A stretch of DNA of 64,000 nucleotides from JBFONV01 sp040779335 (GTDB taxonomy: Bacteria > Pseudomonadota > Gammaproteobacteria > Enterobacterales > Alteromonadaceae), in contig JBFONV010000007.1 of assembly GCA_040779335.1 (NCBI GenBank), positions 124,001 through 188,000 of the forward strand, written 5' to 3'. Shown here piece after piece: positions 7,866-17,074 of the stretch. The notes under the pieces were generated by a model. The model was not told the origin of the DNA. It saw only the letters and a program-made list of their open reading frames with translations, and ran no database searches. The position numbers were made by a program, and so were the translations under genes. Numbering within the stretch: the first letter of the stretch is position 1; the number at the start of each line of letters is the position of its first letter.

Positions 7866-10688
7866 CTATGAAATTAATGATAAATCCACTGCGTTATCGG
7901 TTTTGATTTGGTCTGCATCCCAGCTTTTCAATAAGGCAATAAAATCATTTTCTTTTAATGGTTTAGAAAAGTAATAGCCTTGTATGATGTCTCCTTGCTC
8001 ATTTTGAATATAAGTCAATTGCTCTTTATCTTCTACGCCTTCTGCTACCACTGTCATACCTAAGCCATGAGCCATCAATATAATGGTTTTTACTAAAATC
8101 GCGTCTCGGTGACTCACCACAATATTATCAACAAATGACTTATCAATTTTCACCACATTAATCGGATAGTTTTTAAGGTAACTGAGTGCAGAGTAACCTG
8201 TGCCAAAATCATCTATCGAAATCTTTATACCGAGTGCCGATATTGAGTCTAATAACATGTGTATATCACTGGATTTTTTAAGTAGTAAGCTTTCTGTTAT
8301 TTCTACTTCTAGCGCCGCTGCTGGCAATGCATGAGTATTTAGGGCTGCTTCAATGGTTTTGTTTAGATTGTTACAAGTGAATTGCTTAGATGAAAAGTTC
8401 ACCGCTACCGATAAATTTTGTTTAGTTAAGTCTCGCCATTTTTTTACTTGAGCCAATGCTTGATGTAGGACAAATTCTCCTATTTTGTGAATTTCTCCGA
8501 TATTTTCAGCAAGAGAAATAAATTCGTCGGGGTATATTTCCCCTAATTCTGTACTTTTCCATCGTACTAATGCTTCTGCGCCGGTTATTTCATAAGTACT
8601 GGCATTAACTTTAGGTTGATAAACAACGTATATTTCATTTTTTTCAAGCGCTTGTCTAAGTTTCGTTTCTAATAGTAATCTTCGTTGTGCTTTTCTATTG
8701 TCATCAACAGAATGAAACGCAAAGCTATTTTTTCCCGCATCTTTTGCGTTATGCATCGCGCTATCTGCATATTGAACAAGCTGTTCGGTAGAGCTTGCAT
8801 CATCAGGGTAAATAGAAATACCAATACTGACACTGGTAAATATTGGTATGTCGATATGATAATGAATGGGTGACGCTAAACTATTAATAAGTTTTTCAGC
8901 GATATGTGAAAGGTTGTCGTTAATGTTAATGTCTTCGACTAAAATTAAAAATTCATCCGCGCCATAACGGGCAACTATGTCTCTGTCACGAAGGATACTT
9001 TTTATGTGTTTACTGATATTGATAAGAACATCATCGCCGACAGCGTGACCTAGGCTATCATTGATTGATTTAAAGTTATCGAGATCGACAAAAAATAGCG
9101 CGAATTTTGTTTGTGTTCTTTTACTGTGTTTTATCGCCATATTTAAGTGTTCATTGAACATTAATCGATTGGGTAATCCTGTTAATGCATCATGATATGA
9201 AAGATACCTCAGCTTGCTTTCAACGCCTTTAAAGGTGGCTATATCTGTAAATACCGCGATGTAACCTGTTAAATCGTTTGACTCGTTTCTCAACGCTTTA
9301 ATCGAAAGTAACTCGGGATATTCTTCACCTGATTTTTTTTTATTCCATATTTCGCCTCTCCAATAATCGTGACTATTCAGCTGTTTCCACATCGCAGCAT
9401 AGTAGCTTTTTTTATGACGACCAGAAGACAATATACCAGGGGTTTTATTGAAAATTTCTTGCTCTGCGTAACCGGTAATCAGTGTAAATGCCTTATTTAC
9501 ACTGATTATTTTTGAATTAACGTCGGTGATCATTACACCTTCAGATAAATTATTAATGATCGTTCCGGCTAAAAGCAGGTTTCTTTGCTCTTCAACTTGC
9601 TTAGTCACGTCAAATGCGATTTGGATAAAACCTGCGTTGTGATCAGTAAATTGTAATGGTGTTAATGATATTAAGTACGAACAACCATTTCTTAAGTTTT
9701 CAAATACTTTTGTTGGCAGCGCTTCGCCTGCTGCAGCTTTTTGACAAATTTCACAATTTACTTCACTAATACTGGGGTCATGAGAAATCGCATGAAAGTG
9801 CACGTTGTTGCGGCTAGGAATGGTAAATGTCGATTGAGCAGCTAAGTTTGCCTGTTTTATCATGCCTGTGTTATCAATGACGATAGCAGGCTGCGGTATC
9901 GCATTATAAGATTGCGCCGTTAAAGTTAAAAATGAAAATGGCTCTTTTAACATCGTTTGGACAATGGCGAAATATATCATCAAAAAGGAGGCTATTTTAA
10001 AGAGATGCCCGATTTGGCTAGACATACCATAAACATTAACGTATTGAGTAAAAAAGAATTCAGCTGATATGGTCGATAATAATGATAATACAATATATAA
10101 ACGAACATTAGATGCTATTGATACTTTCGCTCGCCAATAAAAAACCATTGCAACGAACAATGCACTTATAATCGCAAATTCACTCCATACTTTCGCTGAA
10201 GTTAACCCTTGGCCTTCAATAAAAAATAATGGCGAGTCTTGGTTAATGGCAAAATATGAAAACAAAAATGAGATCACAAGAAATACGGCAGAGACTTTTA
10301 ATGCATTAAATTGACGCGTTAAAAACAACGGCGCAGATAATAAAATTAGTGCTTCCAGTGCGCGACCATAAACCCAAAAATGTAGGGTGATATTAGCTGT
10401 TGATAAATTAACAAAGGGCATTCCTGGGAATGTTAGCATGTGAAAAAAGTCTAAAAACGCTATCCAAAAATAACCTATTCCCAAATAAAGCAGGAAATAA
10501 TTTTGAGTATGTTTGTGGGTATGCCACGCCACAATGGCGGTAGTGATACCAATGATGACACAGAATAACTCCACTACGCTATGAAACAATAAAGTGCCAT
10601 AAGTTACATTAATGAAAACAAGTAAAAGGGTCACTGCTATTGTGATGGAGATGATATGACCAACGCGATAATTAGTATTGAGTTTCAT
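7866..10688 (-). CDS. MASE3-PAS-PAS-GGDEF-EAL cyclic-di-GMP signalling protein
   Basis: The 940-aa protein has an N-terminal multi-helix membrane sensor of the MASE3 type (residues about 1-245, with GYFWIAFLDFFHMLTF), two PAS regions (about 260-370 and 375-485), a GGDEF domain starting at LSYHDALTGLPNRLMF and a C-terminal EAL domain. The signature loop of the cyclase domain reads RYGADEF, so the second glycine of GGDEF is alanine, which may weaken diguanylate cyclase activity. The EAL domain looks intact (AEALVRW, EITESLL, DDFGTGYSALSYLKNYP, KIDKSFV, VAEGVED), so phosphodiesterase activity is the likelier output. It is transcribed divergently from lexA with 332 bp between them. Confidence 0.92.
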   Translation of the reverse strand: MKLNTNYRVGHIISITIAVTLLLVFINVTYGTLLFHSVVELFCVIIGITTAIVAWHTHKHTQNYFLLYLGIGYFWIAFLDFFHMLTFPGMPFVNLSTANITLHFWVYGRALEALILLSAPLFLTRQFNALKVSAVFLVISFLFSYFAINQDSPLFFIEGQGLTSAKVWSEFAIISALFVAMVFYWRAKVSIASNVRLYIVLSLLSTISAEFFFTQYVNVYGMSSQIGHLFKIASFLMIYFAIVQTMLKEPFSFLTLTAQSYNAIPQPAIVIDNTGMIKQANLAAQSTFTIPSRNNVHFHAISHDPSISEVNCEICQKAAAGEALPTKVFENLRNGCSYLISLTPLQFTDHNAGFIQIAFDVTKQVEEQRNLLLAGTIINNLSEGVMITDVNSKIISVNKAFTLITGYAEQEIFNKTPGILSSGRHKKSYYAAMWKQLNSHDYWRGEIWNKKKSGEEYPELLSIKALRNESNDLTGYIAVFTDIATFKGVESKLRYLSYHDALTGLPNRLMFNEHLNMAIKHSKRTQTKFALFFVDLDNFKSINDSLGHAVGDDVLINISKHIKSILRDRDIVARYGADEFLILVEDININDNLSHIAEKLINSLASPIHYHIDIPIFTSVSIGISIYPDDASSTEQLVQYADSAMHNAKDAGKNSFAFHSVDDNRKAQRRLLLETKLRQALEKNEIYVVYQPKVNASTYEITGAEALVRWKSTELGEIYPDEFISLAENIGEIHKIGEFVLHQALAQVKKWRDLTKQNLSVAVNFSSKQFTCNNLNKTIEAALNTHALPAAALEVEITESLLLKKSSDIHMLLDSISALGIKISIDDFGTGYSALSYLKNYPINVVKIDKSFVDNIVVSHRDAILVKTIILMAHGLGMTVVAEGVEDKEQLTYIQNEQGDIIQGYYFSKPLKENDFIALLKSWDADQIKTDNAVDLSLIS

Positions 10689-10972
10689 TTTTATTTTATT
10701 ACACGCAGTGTATTAAATCGTTTAGCAAGGCTGACAGTGCGTTGCTAAGGGGCTTTTTTTGTTCATATAATCTTATATCCATATATTAGAGCCGCAAACT
10801 AACCTGTAAATAAATTACATAGGCATGAATAACTATAGCTTAAGCTATTGAAATAACCATCCAAATTTTGAGCGTTTATCAAAGTCCTTTTTTGTTCAAT
10901 AATCCATCGGTTACAACAATGTTACTAACTGATTTGTGAGATTAAACAAACCTTGTTGCGTTTATTTTGTGG

Positions 10973-10988
10973 CTGTATATACTAACAG
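10973..10988 (+). promoter_or_regulatory. LexA box 1 upstream of lexA
   Basis: CTGTATATACTAACAG matches CTG-N10-CAG. It is the distal of two operators in front of lexA and fits the usual autoregulated arrangement with paired sites. The rest of the 10689-11020 gap shows AT-rich sequence expected to carry the two divergent promoters but no gene. Confidence 0.88.
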
Positions 10989-10997
10989 TATATTGTA

Positions 10998-11013
10998 CTG
11001 TACAGAATAACAG
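10998..11013 (+). promoter_or_regulatory. LexA box 2 overlapping the lexA ribosome-binding site
   Basis: CTGTACAGAATAACAG matches CTG-N10-CAG and lies 9 bp after box 1. Its last AG is part of the AGGA that serves as the lexA Shine-Dalgarno sequence, so operator and ribosome-binding site overlap. Confidence 0.88.
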
Positions 11014-11020
11014 GAATGTC

Positions 11021-11635
11021 ATGCGCCCTTTAACACCAAGACAACAGCAAATATTTGATCTGATAAGAGAAAAAATATCTGAGACCGGTATGCCGCCAAC
11101 GCGAGCGGAAATAGCAGATTTTTTTGGCTTTAAGTCGGCTAATGCGGCAGAAGAGCATTTAAAGGCGCTGGCTAAAAAAGGCTATATAGATATGCTACCG
11201 GGGACATCGCGGGGCATTAGATTAGCCGAAGAGTTTATTGAAGAAGACGGCTTGCCTTTAATTGGGCGAGTAGCTGCGGGTGAACCCATACTGGCGCAAG
11301 AGCATGTAGAAGATCACTATAAAATTGATGGTAATTTATTTCATCCAGCCGCGGACTATTTATTAAGAGTTAACGGCGAAAGCATGAAAGACATCGGTAT
11401 TTTAGACGGTGATTTATTGGCAGTTCACCAGACTACTGATGTGCAAAATGGTCAAGTGATCGTTGCACGCGTTGAAGATGATGTAACCGTTAAACGCTTT
11501 AAACGCGAAGGCAATGTTGTATACCTTCATGCTGAAAACAAAGATTTTTCACCGATAAAAGTAGACTTAACGAGCCAACACTTTAATGTTGAAGGTATCG
11601 CTGTTGGTGTGATTCGTTCCGCTGATTGGATGTAG
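11021..11635 (+). CDS. lexA: LexA repressor, SOS master regulator
   Basis: The 204-aa product starts MRPLTPRQQQIFDLIREKIS and has the winged-helix DNA-binding domain (residues 1-70) and a C-terminal self-cleaving S24 peptidase domain. The cleavage site is visible as Ala86-Gly87 (GRVAAGEPI), and the Ser-Lys dyad as Ser121 (NGESMKD) and Lys158 (DVTVKRF), matching E. coli LexA with a two-residue offset. The start at 11021 was chosen over a GTG-like upstream extension because AGGA lies 5 nt before it and the protein then begins as family members do. Two LexA boxes precede it. The imuA-imuB-dnaE2 operon about 4.3 kb away is presumably one of its targets. Confidence 0.97.
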   Translation: MRPLTPRQQQIFDLIREKISETGMPPTRAEIADFFGFKSANAAEEHLKALAKKGYIDMLPGTSRGIRLAEEFIEEDGLPLIGRVAAGEPILAQEHVEDHYKIDGNLFHPAADYLLRVNGESMKDIGILDGDLLAVHQTTDVQNGQVIVARVEDDVTVKRFKREGNVVYLHAENKDFSPIKVDLTSQHFNVEGIAVGVIRSADWM

Positions 11636-11910
11636 TTACCAGCTTTACAGTTAATATCAGGTTTGATTGTTGATGAATATTATTTCTTACTGACTTATTA
11701 AACCTGAACCTCTCTTTTTATCTTATTTACAGATAAATTACTGTATAAAAAACGCCCCTTTTTTGTTTGATTATCAACCATTGGTTGTTGGTTAATATTT
11801 CACTATCCTCATACTTGTCAATCCCTATAGCCAAAAGGCACTCAGCTTGGTTAGAGTTGTTACTCTATTGAATTTATTAGTATTTATTTTTTCATTGCTC
11901 AAATTATGAT

Positions 11911-11924
11911 TTGACCTAGATCAA
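11911..11924. promoter_or_regulatory. FNR/EtrA-type box upstream of the cox operon
   Basis: TTGACCTAGATCAA matches the FNR consensus TTGAT-N4-ATCAA with one mismatch. It lies about 190 bp before coxB, inside the 480-bp gap after lexA (11636-12115), a place where oxygen-responsive control of an aerobic oxidase would be expected. The gap contains no gene. Confidence 0.5.
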
Positions 11925-11985
11925 GTTTTGAGTAATTCTAGGGCAGAAAGTGTACAAAAAATAATAATGAATAATAATAAAAAGC

Positions 11986-12008
11986 GTAATTTTGCTGAGG
12001 CAAATTAC
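11986..12008 (+). other. Hairpin in the coxB leader
   Basis: GTAATTTTGC and GCAAATTAC can pair around a TGAG loop with one bulged T. It lies about 110 bp before the coxB start, probably within the mRNA leader. No function can be assigned. Confidence 0.3.
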
Positions 12009-12115
12009 GTCAATCATTAAACAAAGAATAGCCAATAACTTTGAATGCCGGACTACGCAATGGGCCGATTTCTTAGTGGTGTTTTTTGTTTTTAGAAGGG
12101 CAGAGGAGATGTCGA

Positions 12116-13663
12116 GTGAAGAGACGTAACCTGTTTTTGCTACCATTGGGAATGCTAATTTCTAGTATGGCTTGGGCGGAAACTCAGTTAAATCTAACTA
12201 AAGGTGTTACTGATGTAAGTAACGAGGTATATGATTTACATATGCTGGCGTTATATATTTGTACCGCCATTGGTGTCGTAGTGTTTGGCGCGATGATTTG
12301 GTCGATGATTTTTCATCGCAAGTCAAAGGGGGCTGAGGCTGCATCATTCCACGAAAGTACAAAAGTGGAAATCTTATGGACAGTAATTCCAATAGTTATT
12401 CTTGTCGCAATGGCAGTTCCTGCCACTAAAACCTTGATTACGATGGAAAATAACGATGATTCAGATGTCACAATTCAAATCACAGGTTCGCAATGGAAAT
12501 GGCACTATAAATATTTTGATCAAGATATAGAGTTTTATTCTGTATTAGCAACACCACGGGAGCAGTACGAGAACCAAAACGGTGCTGGTGAGGCTAAAGG
12601 CGAAAATTATCTACTTGAAGTAGATAAGCATCTTGTTATTCCTGCCAATAAAAAAGTACGCTTTTTGATCACCTCTGATGATGTTATCCATTCTTGGTGG
12701 GTACCTGCATTTGCGGTAAAACAAGATGCAAATCCAGGGTTTATTAACGAAGCGTGGGCAAATGTCCCAACGCCAGGTATTTATCGTGGCCAATGTGCAG
12801 AGTTATGTGGTAAAGACCATGGTTTTATGCCCGTAGTTGTAGAGGTTAAATCTGAAGCTGATTATGCCGTCTGGATTGAGGAACAAAATCAGCTTAAAGC
12901 AGCTGCTGCTCAAGCAGAAGCCGCTTCACTGAACGCTTCATTATCGATGGATGAACTGATGCAGGTAGGTGAAACTACTTATATGGCGTATTGCGCTGCA
13001 TGTCATCAACCAACAGGCTTAGGCTTACCTCCCGCATTTCCTGCACTTAAAGGCAGCCCAGTTGCGACTGGTGATGTTAGTGAGCATATTGATATTGTCT
13101 TTAATGGTAAAGCCGGTACCGGCATGCAAGGCTATGGTAAGCAACTTAGCTTGAAAGAAATTGCAGCTGTTGTTACTTATGAGCGTAATGCATGGGGTAA
13201 TAATACAGGCGATGCAGTTCAAGCAGCTGATGTTCAAAGTGTTTCTGGTGGTGCTGCACCACAAGCAGCGGCAGACGTTGTCGAACAAGCGGTGGAAGAA
13301 GTTACTGAGAAAGCTACTGCTCCGTCAGAAGATTTGGCAAAGCAATATACTCTAGATGAGATGATGGCTAAGGGCGAGCAAGTATACACTACAGCTTGTG
13401 CCGCTTGTCACCAACCAACTGGTGCAGGTATACCACCCGCATTTCCATCGTTAATTGGTAGCCCGCTTACTACTGGTGACGTTAATGCCCATATCGATAT
13501 GGTCGTTAATGGTAGTAAGAAGAATCCAGCGATGGCCGCATTTGGTGCGCAATTATCTAAAACCGATATCGCAGCAGTAATTACTTATGAGCGTAATGCT
13601 TGGGGTAACAATACTGGTGATGTTATACAACCCGCAGATGTTGATGCTGCAAGTGCTAAGTAG
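12116..13663 (+). CDS. coxB: Cytochrome c oxidase subunit II with two fused cytochrome c domains
   Basis: This subunit accepts electrons from cytochrome c and passes them to subunit I through CuA. The 515-aa product has a signal peptide (residues 1-21), two membrane helices (about 42-66 and 86-106) and a periplasmic cupredoxin domain with complete CuA ligands (H192, C227, C231, H235, M238; motif CAELCGKDHGFM). Two cytochrome c domains follow, each with a CAACH haem site (293-297 and 428-432) and likely Met ligands at 337 and 473, joined by an Ala/Glu-rich linker. The two domains are close copies (both end YERNAWGNNTGD), pointing to tandem duplication. The GTG at 12116 was preferred because GGAG lies about 8 nt upstream and the signal peptide then begins properly. 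First gene of coxB-coxA-ctaG-coxC. Confidence 0.95.
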   Translation: MKRRNLFLLPLGMLISSMAWAETQLNLTKGVTDVSNEVYDLHMLALYICTAIGVVVFGAMIWSMIFHRKSKGAEAASFHESTKVEILWTVIPIVILVAMAVPATKTLITMENNDDSDVTIQITGSQWKWHYKYFDQDIEFYSVLATPREQYENQNGAGEAKGENYLLEVDKHLVIPANKKVRFLITSDDVIHSWWVPAFAVKQDANPGFINEAWANVPTPGIYRGQCAELCGKDHGFMPVVVEVKSEADYAVWIEEQNQLKAAAAQAEAASLNASLSMDELMQVGETTYMAYCAACHQPTGLGLPPAFPALKGSPVATGDVSEHIDIVFNGKAGTGMQGYGKQLSLKEIAAVVTYERNAWGNNTGDAVQAADVQSVSGGAAPQAAADVVEQAVEEVTEKATAPSEDLAKQYTLDEMMAKGEQVYTTACAACHQPTGAGIPPAFPSLIGSPLTTGDVNAHIDMVVNGSKKNPAMAAFGAQLSKTDIAAVITYERNAWGNNTGDVIQPADVDAASAK

Positions 13664-13675
13664 GGAGGCAGAATA

Positions 13676-15283
13676 ATGACTACAGAAGCTATTCACGACT
13701 CGCATGAGCACGACGATCATCATGATCACAAAGTGACGGGTATTAAACGTTGGCTATACACAACCAACCATAAAGATATAGGTACGCTTTACCTTTGGTT
13801 TGCATTTATCATGTTATTGGTAGGTGGCGCGCTGGCTATGGGCATTCGGGCTGAGTTATTTCAGCCTGGTTTACAATTGATGGAGCCAGACTTCTTCAAC
13901 CAGTTAACCACAGTACATGGCTTAATTATGGTATTTGGTGCCATTATGCCAGCCTTTACAGGTTTTGCTAACTGGATGATCCCCATGATGATTGGGGCGC
14001 CGGATATGGCTTTACCTAGAATGAATAACTGGAGTTTTTGGATATTACCATTTGCGTTTGCTATCCTACTTTCTTCATTTTTTATGGAATCAGGTGCGCC
14101 AAACTTTGGTTGGACTTTCTATGCACCGCTTTCATCTACGTACTCAAATGGTAGTACGGCATTTTTTGTTTTTGCTGTGCATATTATGGGGATATCTTCA
14201 ATAATGGGCGCGATTAACGTCATCGTTACTATTATGAATTTACGAGCTCCAGGTATGACCTACATGAAAATGCCACTATTCGTCTGGACATTTTTCATTA
14301 CGGCCTACTTGTTAATAGCGGTTATGCCGGTGTTGGCTGGGGTGGTAACCATGTTGTTAACTGATACCTACTTTGGCACCAGTTTCTTTGATGCCGCAGG
14401 CGGTGGTGATCCGGTGATGTTCCAGCATATTTTCTGGTTCTTTGGTCATCCTGAAGTTTACATTATGATTTTGCCGGCATTTGGTATTGTCTCAACGATT
14501 ATCCCAACGTTTGCACGTAAGAGATTATTTGGTTATAGCTCAATGGTATACGCGACAGCGTCGATAGCATTCTTATCGTTCATTGTTTGGGCACACCATA
14601 TGTTCACTACCGGTATGCCATTATTTGGTGAATTGTTCTTCATGTACTGCACCATGCTAATTGCTGTACCAACAGGTGTTAAAGTCTTTAACTGGGTAGC
14701 AACAATGTGGCGCGGTTCGATGACTTTTGAAATACCAATGTTATTTTCAATTGCGTTTGTAATTCTATTTACAATTGGTGGATTTTCAGGATTGATGTTG
14801 GCATTGACGCCAGTAGATTTCCAATACCATGATACTTATTTTGTTGTTGCTCACTTTCACTATGTATTAGTGACTGGCTCATTATTTTCTATCTATGCAG
14901 GAGCCTACTATTGGTTACCTAAGTGGACAGGACATATGTATAGCGACGGTTTAAGTAAGGCACACTTTTGGTGTTCACTGATTTCAGTCAATATCTTGTT
15001 CTTCCCAATGCATTTCTTAGGGTTAGCGGGCATGCCTCGTCGTATTCCTGACTATGCATTGCAATTCGCTGATTTCAACAAATGGGTTAGTATCGGTGGC
15101 TTCGCGTTTGGCTTATCTCAATTGATTTTCTTGGCTGTAGTGATCAAGTGTATCAAGGGTGGTAAAAAAGCGGATGCTAAACCATGGGAAGGTGCTCAAG
15201 GTTTAGAATGGACGGTACCAAGTCCTGCGCCATATCACACGTTTTCAACACCGCCTCCGGCTGAAGATATTAAAGGTCAATAG
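13676..15283 (+). CDS. coxA: Cytochrome c oxidase subunit I
   Basis: Catalytic subunit of the haem-copper oxidase; 535 aa, about 12 membrane helices. Visible signatures include the CuB/crosslink motif FGHPEVYIMILPAFG (with the proton-channel Glu), the HH pair in WAHHMFTTGM, and the haem-ligand region HFHYVLVTGS. These mark an A-type (aa3-like) oxidase. GGGAGG lies a few bases before the ATG and coxB ends 12 bp upstream, so they are co-transcribed. The N-terminus is unusually histidine-rich: seven His within residues 7-18 (HDSHEHDDHHDH). Confidence 0.97.
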   Translation: MTTEAIHDSHEHDDHHDHKVTGIKRWLYTTNHKDIGTLYLWFAFIMLLVGGALAMGIRAELFQPGLQLMEPDFFNQLTTVHGLIMVFGAIMPAFTGFANWMIPMMIGAPDMALPRMNNWSFWILPFAFAILLSSFFMESGAPNFGWTFYAPLSSTYSNGSTAFFVFAVHIMGISSIMGAINVIVTIMNLRAPGMTYMKMPLFVWTFFITAYLLIAVMPVLAGVVTMLLTDTYFGTSFFDAAGGGDPVMFQHIFWFFGHPEVYIMILPAFGIVSTIIPTFARKRLFGYSSMVYATASIAFLSFIVWAHHMFTTGMPLFGELFFMYCTMLIAVPTGVKVFNWVATMWRGSMTFEIPMLFSIAFVILFTIGGFSGLMLALTPVDFQYHDTYFVVAHFHYVLVTGSLFSIYAGAYYWLPKWTGHMYSDGLSKAHFWCSLISVNILFFPMHFLGLAGMPRRIPDYALQFADFNKWVSIGGFAFGLSQLIFLAVVIKCIKGGKKADAKPWEGAQGLEWTVPSPAPYHTFSTPPPAEDIKGQ

Positions 15284-15292
15284 GTAACAATA

Positions 15293-15883
15293 ATGAGCAC
15301 AGAGCAAGACAAAATGCCAACTACGCAAAAAGTAAATACGACAAAGACGGTTAAAAAACTGGTTTTGGTGGTGTTCGCGATGTTTGGTTTTGGTTTTGCT
15401 TTAGTGCCATTGTATGACGTGTTTTGTGATATTACTGGGTTAAACGGCAAAACATCAACAACCGCCGCGAGAGTTAATGAAGATGGTGTTGATGAAAGCC
15501 GTACGATCACTGTGCAATTTATTAGCCGGACAGCTAAGGGCATCCCTTGGCAGTTCGAGCCTATGATAAATGAAGTGAAAGTACACCCCGGTGAAATGAA
15601 ATTAGTAAAATTTTACGCTAAAAATGAATCGCTGAAAGATATAGTTGGGCAAGCCGTACCTTCGGTTTCGCCAGGACAAGCAGCGATTTATTTTCAAAAA
15701 ATAGAGTGTTTCTGTTTCAACTCGCAGCCACTTAAAGCAAGTGAAGATGTCGAAATGGCACTGCAATTTTATGTAGATGCTGAACTGCCTGAAGATATAT
15801 CGACAATAACTTTGTCTTATACTTTGTACGACATTACAAGCTCAGTTGAACCACAAGCGTTAGCGCTGAACACAGGGGAATAG
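15293..15883 (+). CDS. ctaG: Cytochrome c oxidase assembly protein CtaG/Cox11
   Basis: Membrane-anchored copper chaperone that delivers copper to the CuB site of subunit I. The 196-aa protein has one N-terminal membrane helix (about 22-45, LVLVVFAMFGFGFALVPLYD) and a periplasmic beta-rich domain with the conserved copper-binding motif ECFCFNSQ. It lies 9 bp after coxA and 2 bp before coxC, the standard place in proteobacterial cox operons. Confidence 0.96.
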   Translation: MSTEQDKMPTTQKVNTTKTVKKLVLVVFAMFGFGFALVPLYDVFCDITGLNGKTSTTAARVNEDGVDESRTITVQFISRTAKGIPWQFEPMINEVKVHPGEMKLVKFYAKNESLKDIVGQAVPSVSPGQAAIYFQKIECFCFNSQPLKASEDVEMALQFYVDAELPEDISTITLSYTLYDITSSVEPQALALNTGE

Positions 15884-15885
15884 TT

Positions 15886-16770
15886 ATGACAACAAAAGAA
15901 TATGAAACATATTATGTACCCGCTCAAAGCCATTGGCCAATAGTTGGTGCCGTCGCATTGTTTTTAATTGCCATCGGTGCGGCAAATTACGTAACTGATA
16001 TTAAAAATGGAACATCGGGGCTTGGTGGTTATATTTTAATTGCAGGTATTGTAACCGTTATTTATATGATGTTTGGCTGGTTCAATAATGTTATTAATGA
16101 ATCGATGTCAGGAAAATATAGCCATCAAATGGATAACTCGTTTCGTCAAGGGATGAGTTGGTTTATTTTTTCAGAAGTAATGTTTTTTGCTGCCTTTTTT
16201 GGTGCTCTGCTTTATGCAAGAACGTTTTCTGTGCCGTGGTTAGGTGGCGAAGGCAACAACGCAATGACTTGGCAAGTATTATGGCCAGAGTTTACTGCAC
16301 AATGGCCTTTGATTAAAACCCCTGATGGTACTGAAACTACAGGAATGGGCTGGTATGGCTTACCTCTTATTAATACCATTTTACTGTTAACTTCTTCAGT
16401 AACTGCGCATTTAGCACATGTTGCTTTGGAACAAGACAAACGTCCTCAACTTAAGTTTTGGTTAGGATTAACAGTATTGTTAGGTGTCGTTTTCTTGTAT
16501 TGCCAAGGGTTAGAATATGCTCATGGCTATGCTGATGAAATGCAGCTTTATTTAACGTCAGGCATATATGGTAACACTTTTTATATGCTAACTGGTTTTC
16601 ATGGTATGCATGTAACTTTAGGTACAATAATGCTGTTAGTCATGCTAATACGTGTATTTAAAGGTCATTTCACTCCTAAAAATCACTTTGCTTTTCAAGC
16701 AGCAAGTTGGTACTGGCATTTTGTCGATGTGGTATGGGTAATGCTGTTTGTGTTTGTTTATATTATATAG
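15886..16770 (+). CDS. coxC: Cytochrome c oxidase subunit III
   Basis: Third core subunit, 294 aa with about seven membrane helices; it stabilises subunit I and the proton uptake route. Family signatures include the helix start QGMSWFIFSEVMFFAAFFGA, GFHGMHVTLGTIMLLVM and the C-terminal YWHFVDVVWVMLF. The sequence has a loop with WPEFTAQWPLIKTPDGTETT between helices, common in gammaproteobacterial homologues. It ends the first cox transcription unit, with a hairpin terminator about 22 bp after the stop. Confidence 0.96.
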   Translation: MTTKEYETYYVPAQSHWPIVGAVALFLIAIGAANYVTDIKNGTSGLGGYILIAGIVTVIYMMFGWFNNVINESMSGKYSHQMDNSFRQGMSWFIFSEVMFFAAFFGALLYARTFSVPWLGGEGNNAMTWQVLWPEFTAQWPLIKTPDGTETTGMGWYGLPLINTILLLTSSVTAHLAHVALEQDKRPQLKFWLGLTVLLGVVFLYCQGLEYAHGYADEMQLYLTSGIYGNTFYMLTGFHGMHVTLGTIMLLVMLIRVFKGHFTPKNHFAFQAASWYWHFVDVVWVMLFVFVYII

Positions 16771-16792
16771 ACGGTAGACAAGAAAGCGTAAT

Positions 16793-16823
16793 AAAGACAC
16801 TCGTTAATGAGTGTCTTTTTTCT
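16793..16823. terminator. Bidirectional terminator between coxC and the DUF2909 gene
   Basis: AAAGACACTC (16793-16802) and GAGTGTCTTT (16809-16818) form a perfect 10-bp stem with a 6-nt loop, followed by a T-rich tract. It separates the convergent coxC and DUF2909 genes and can serve both. Confidence 0.88.
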
Positions 16824-17033
16824 TTAAAAGGGTCTTGGGTTTGGTGTGATAAAGCCAGTTAAGATGCCGATTAAAAGTAAAATAACAATGACGACTGATG
16901 TCATCACACGGCGGCCAATGAATTTTGACATACTCGGTTGATTTGGGTCATTCTTATTCATCAGCACTAATGCTTTAAACAAGTTGTAAATCATGTAGCC
17001 TAACAAGCCAACAATAATGATTTTTATAATCAC
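16824..17033 (-). CDS. DUF2909 family twin-helix membrane protein
   Basis: Small 69-aa protein with two predicted membrane helices (residues about 1-24 and 45-63) and a short polar loop (NKNDPNQPSMSK). It fits the DUF2909 family, whose members often lie between coxC and the SURF1 gene and are therefore suspected of a role in oxidase biogenesis; the molecular function is unknown. It is read against the cox genes and divergently from the SURF1 gene, which starts 41 bp away. Confidence 0.8.
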   Translation of the reverse strand: MIIKIIIVGLLGYMIYNLFKALVLMNKNDPNQPSMSKFIGRRVMTSVVIVILLLIGILTGFITPNPRPF

Positions 17034-17074
17034 ATAACCCTCTCTTGTTGTAATATTGGTATATACGGTAATGT

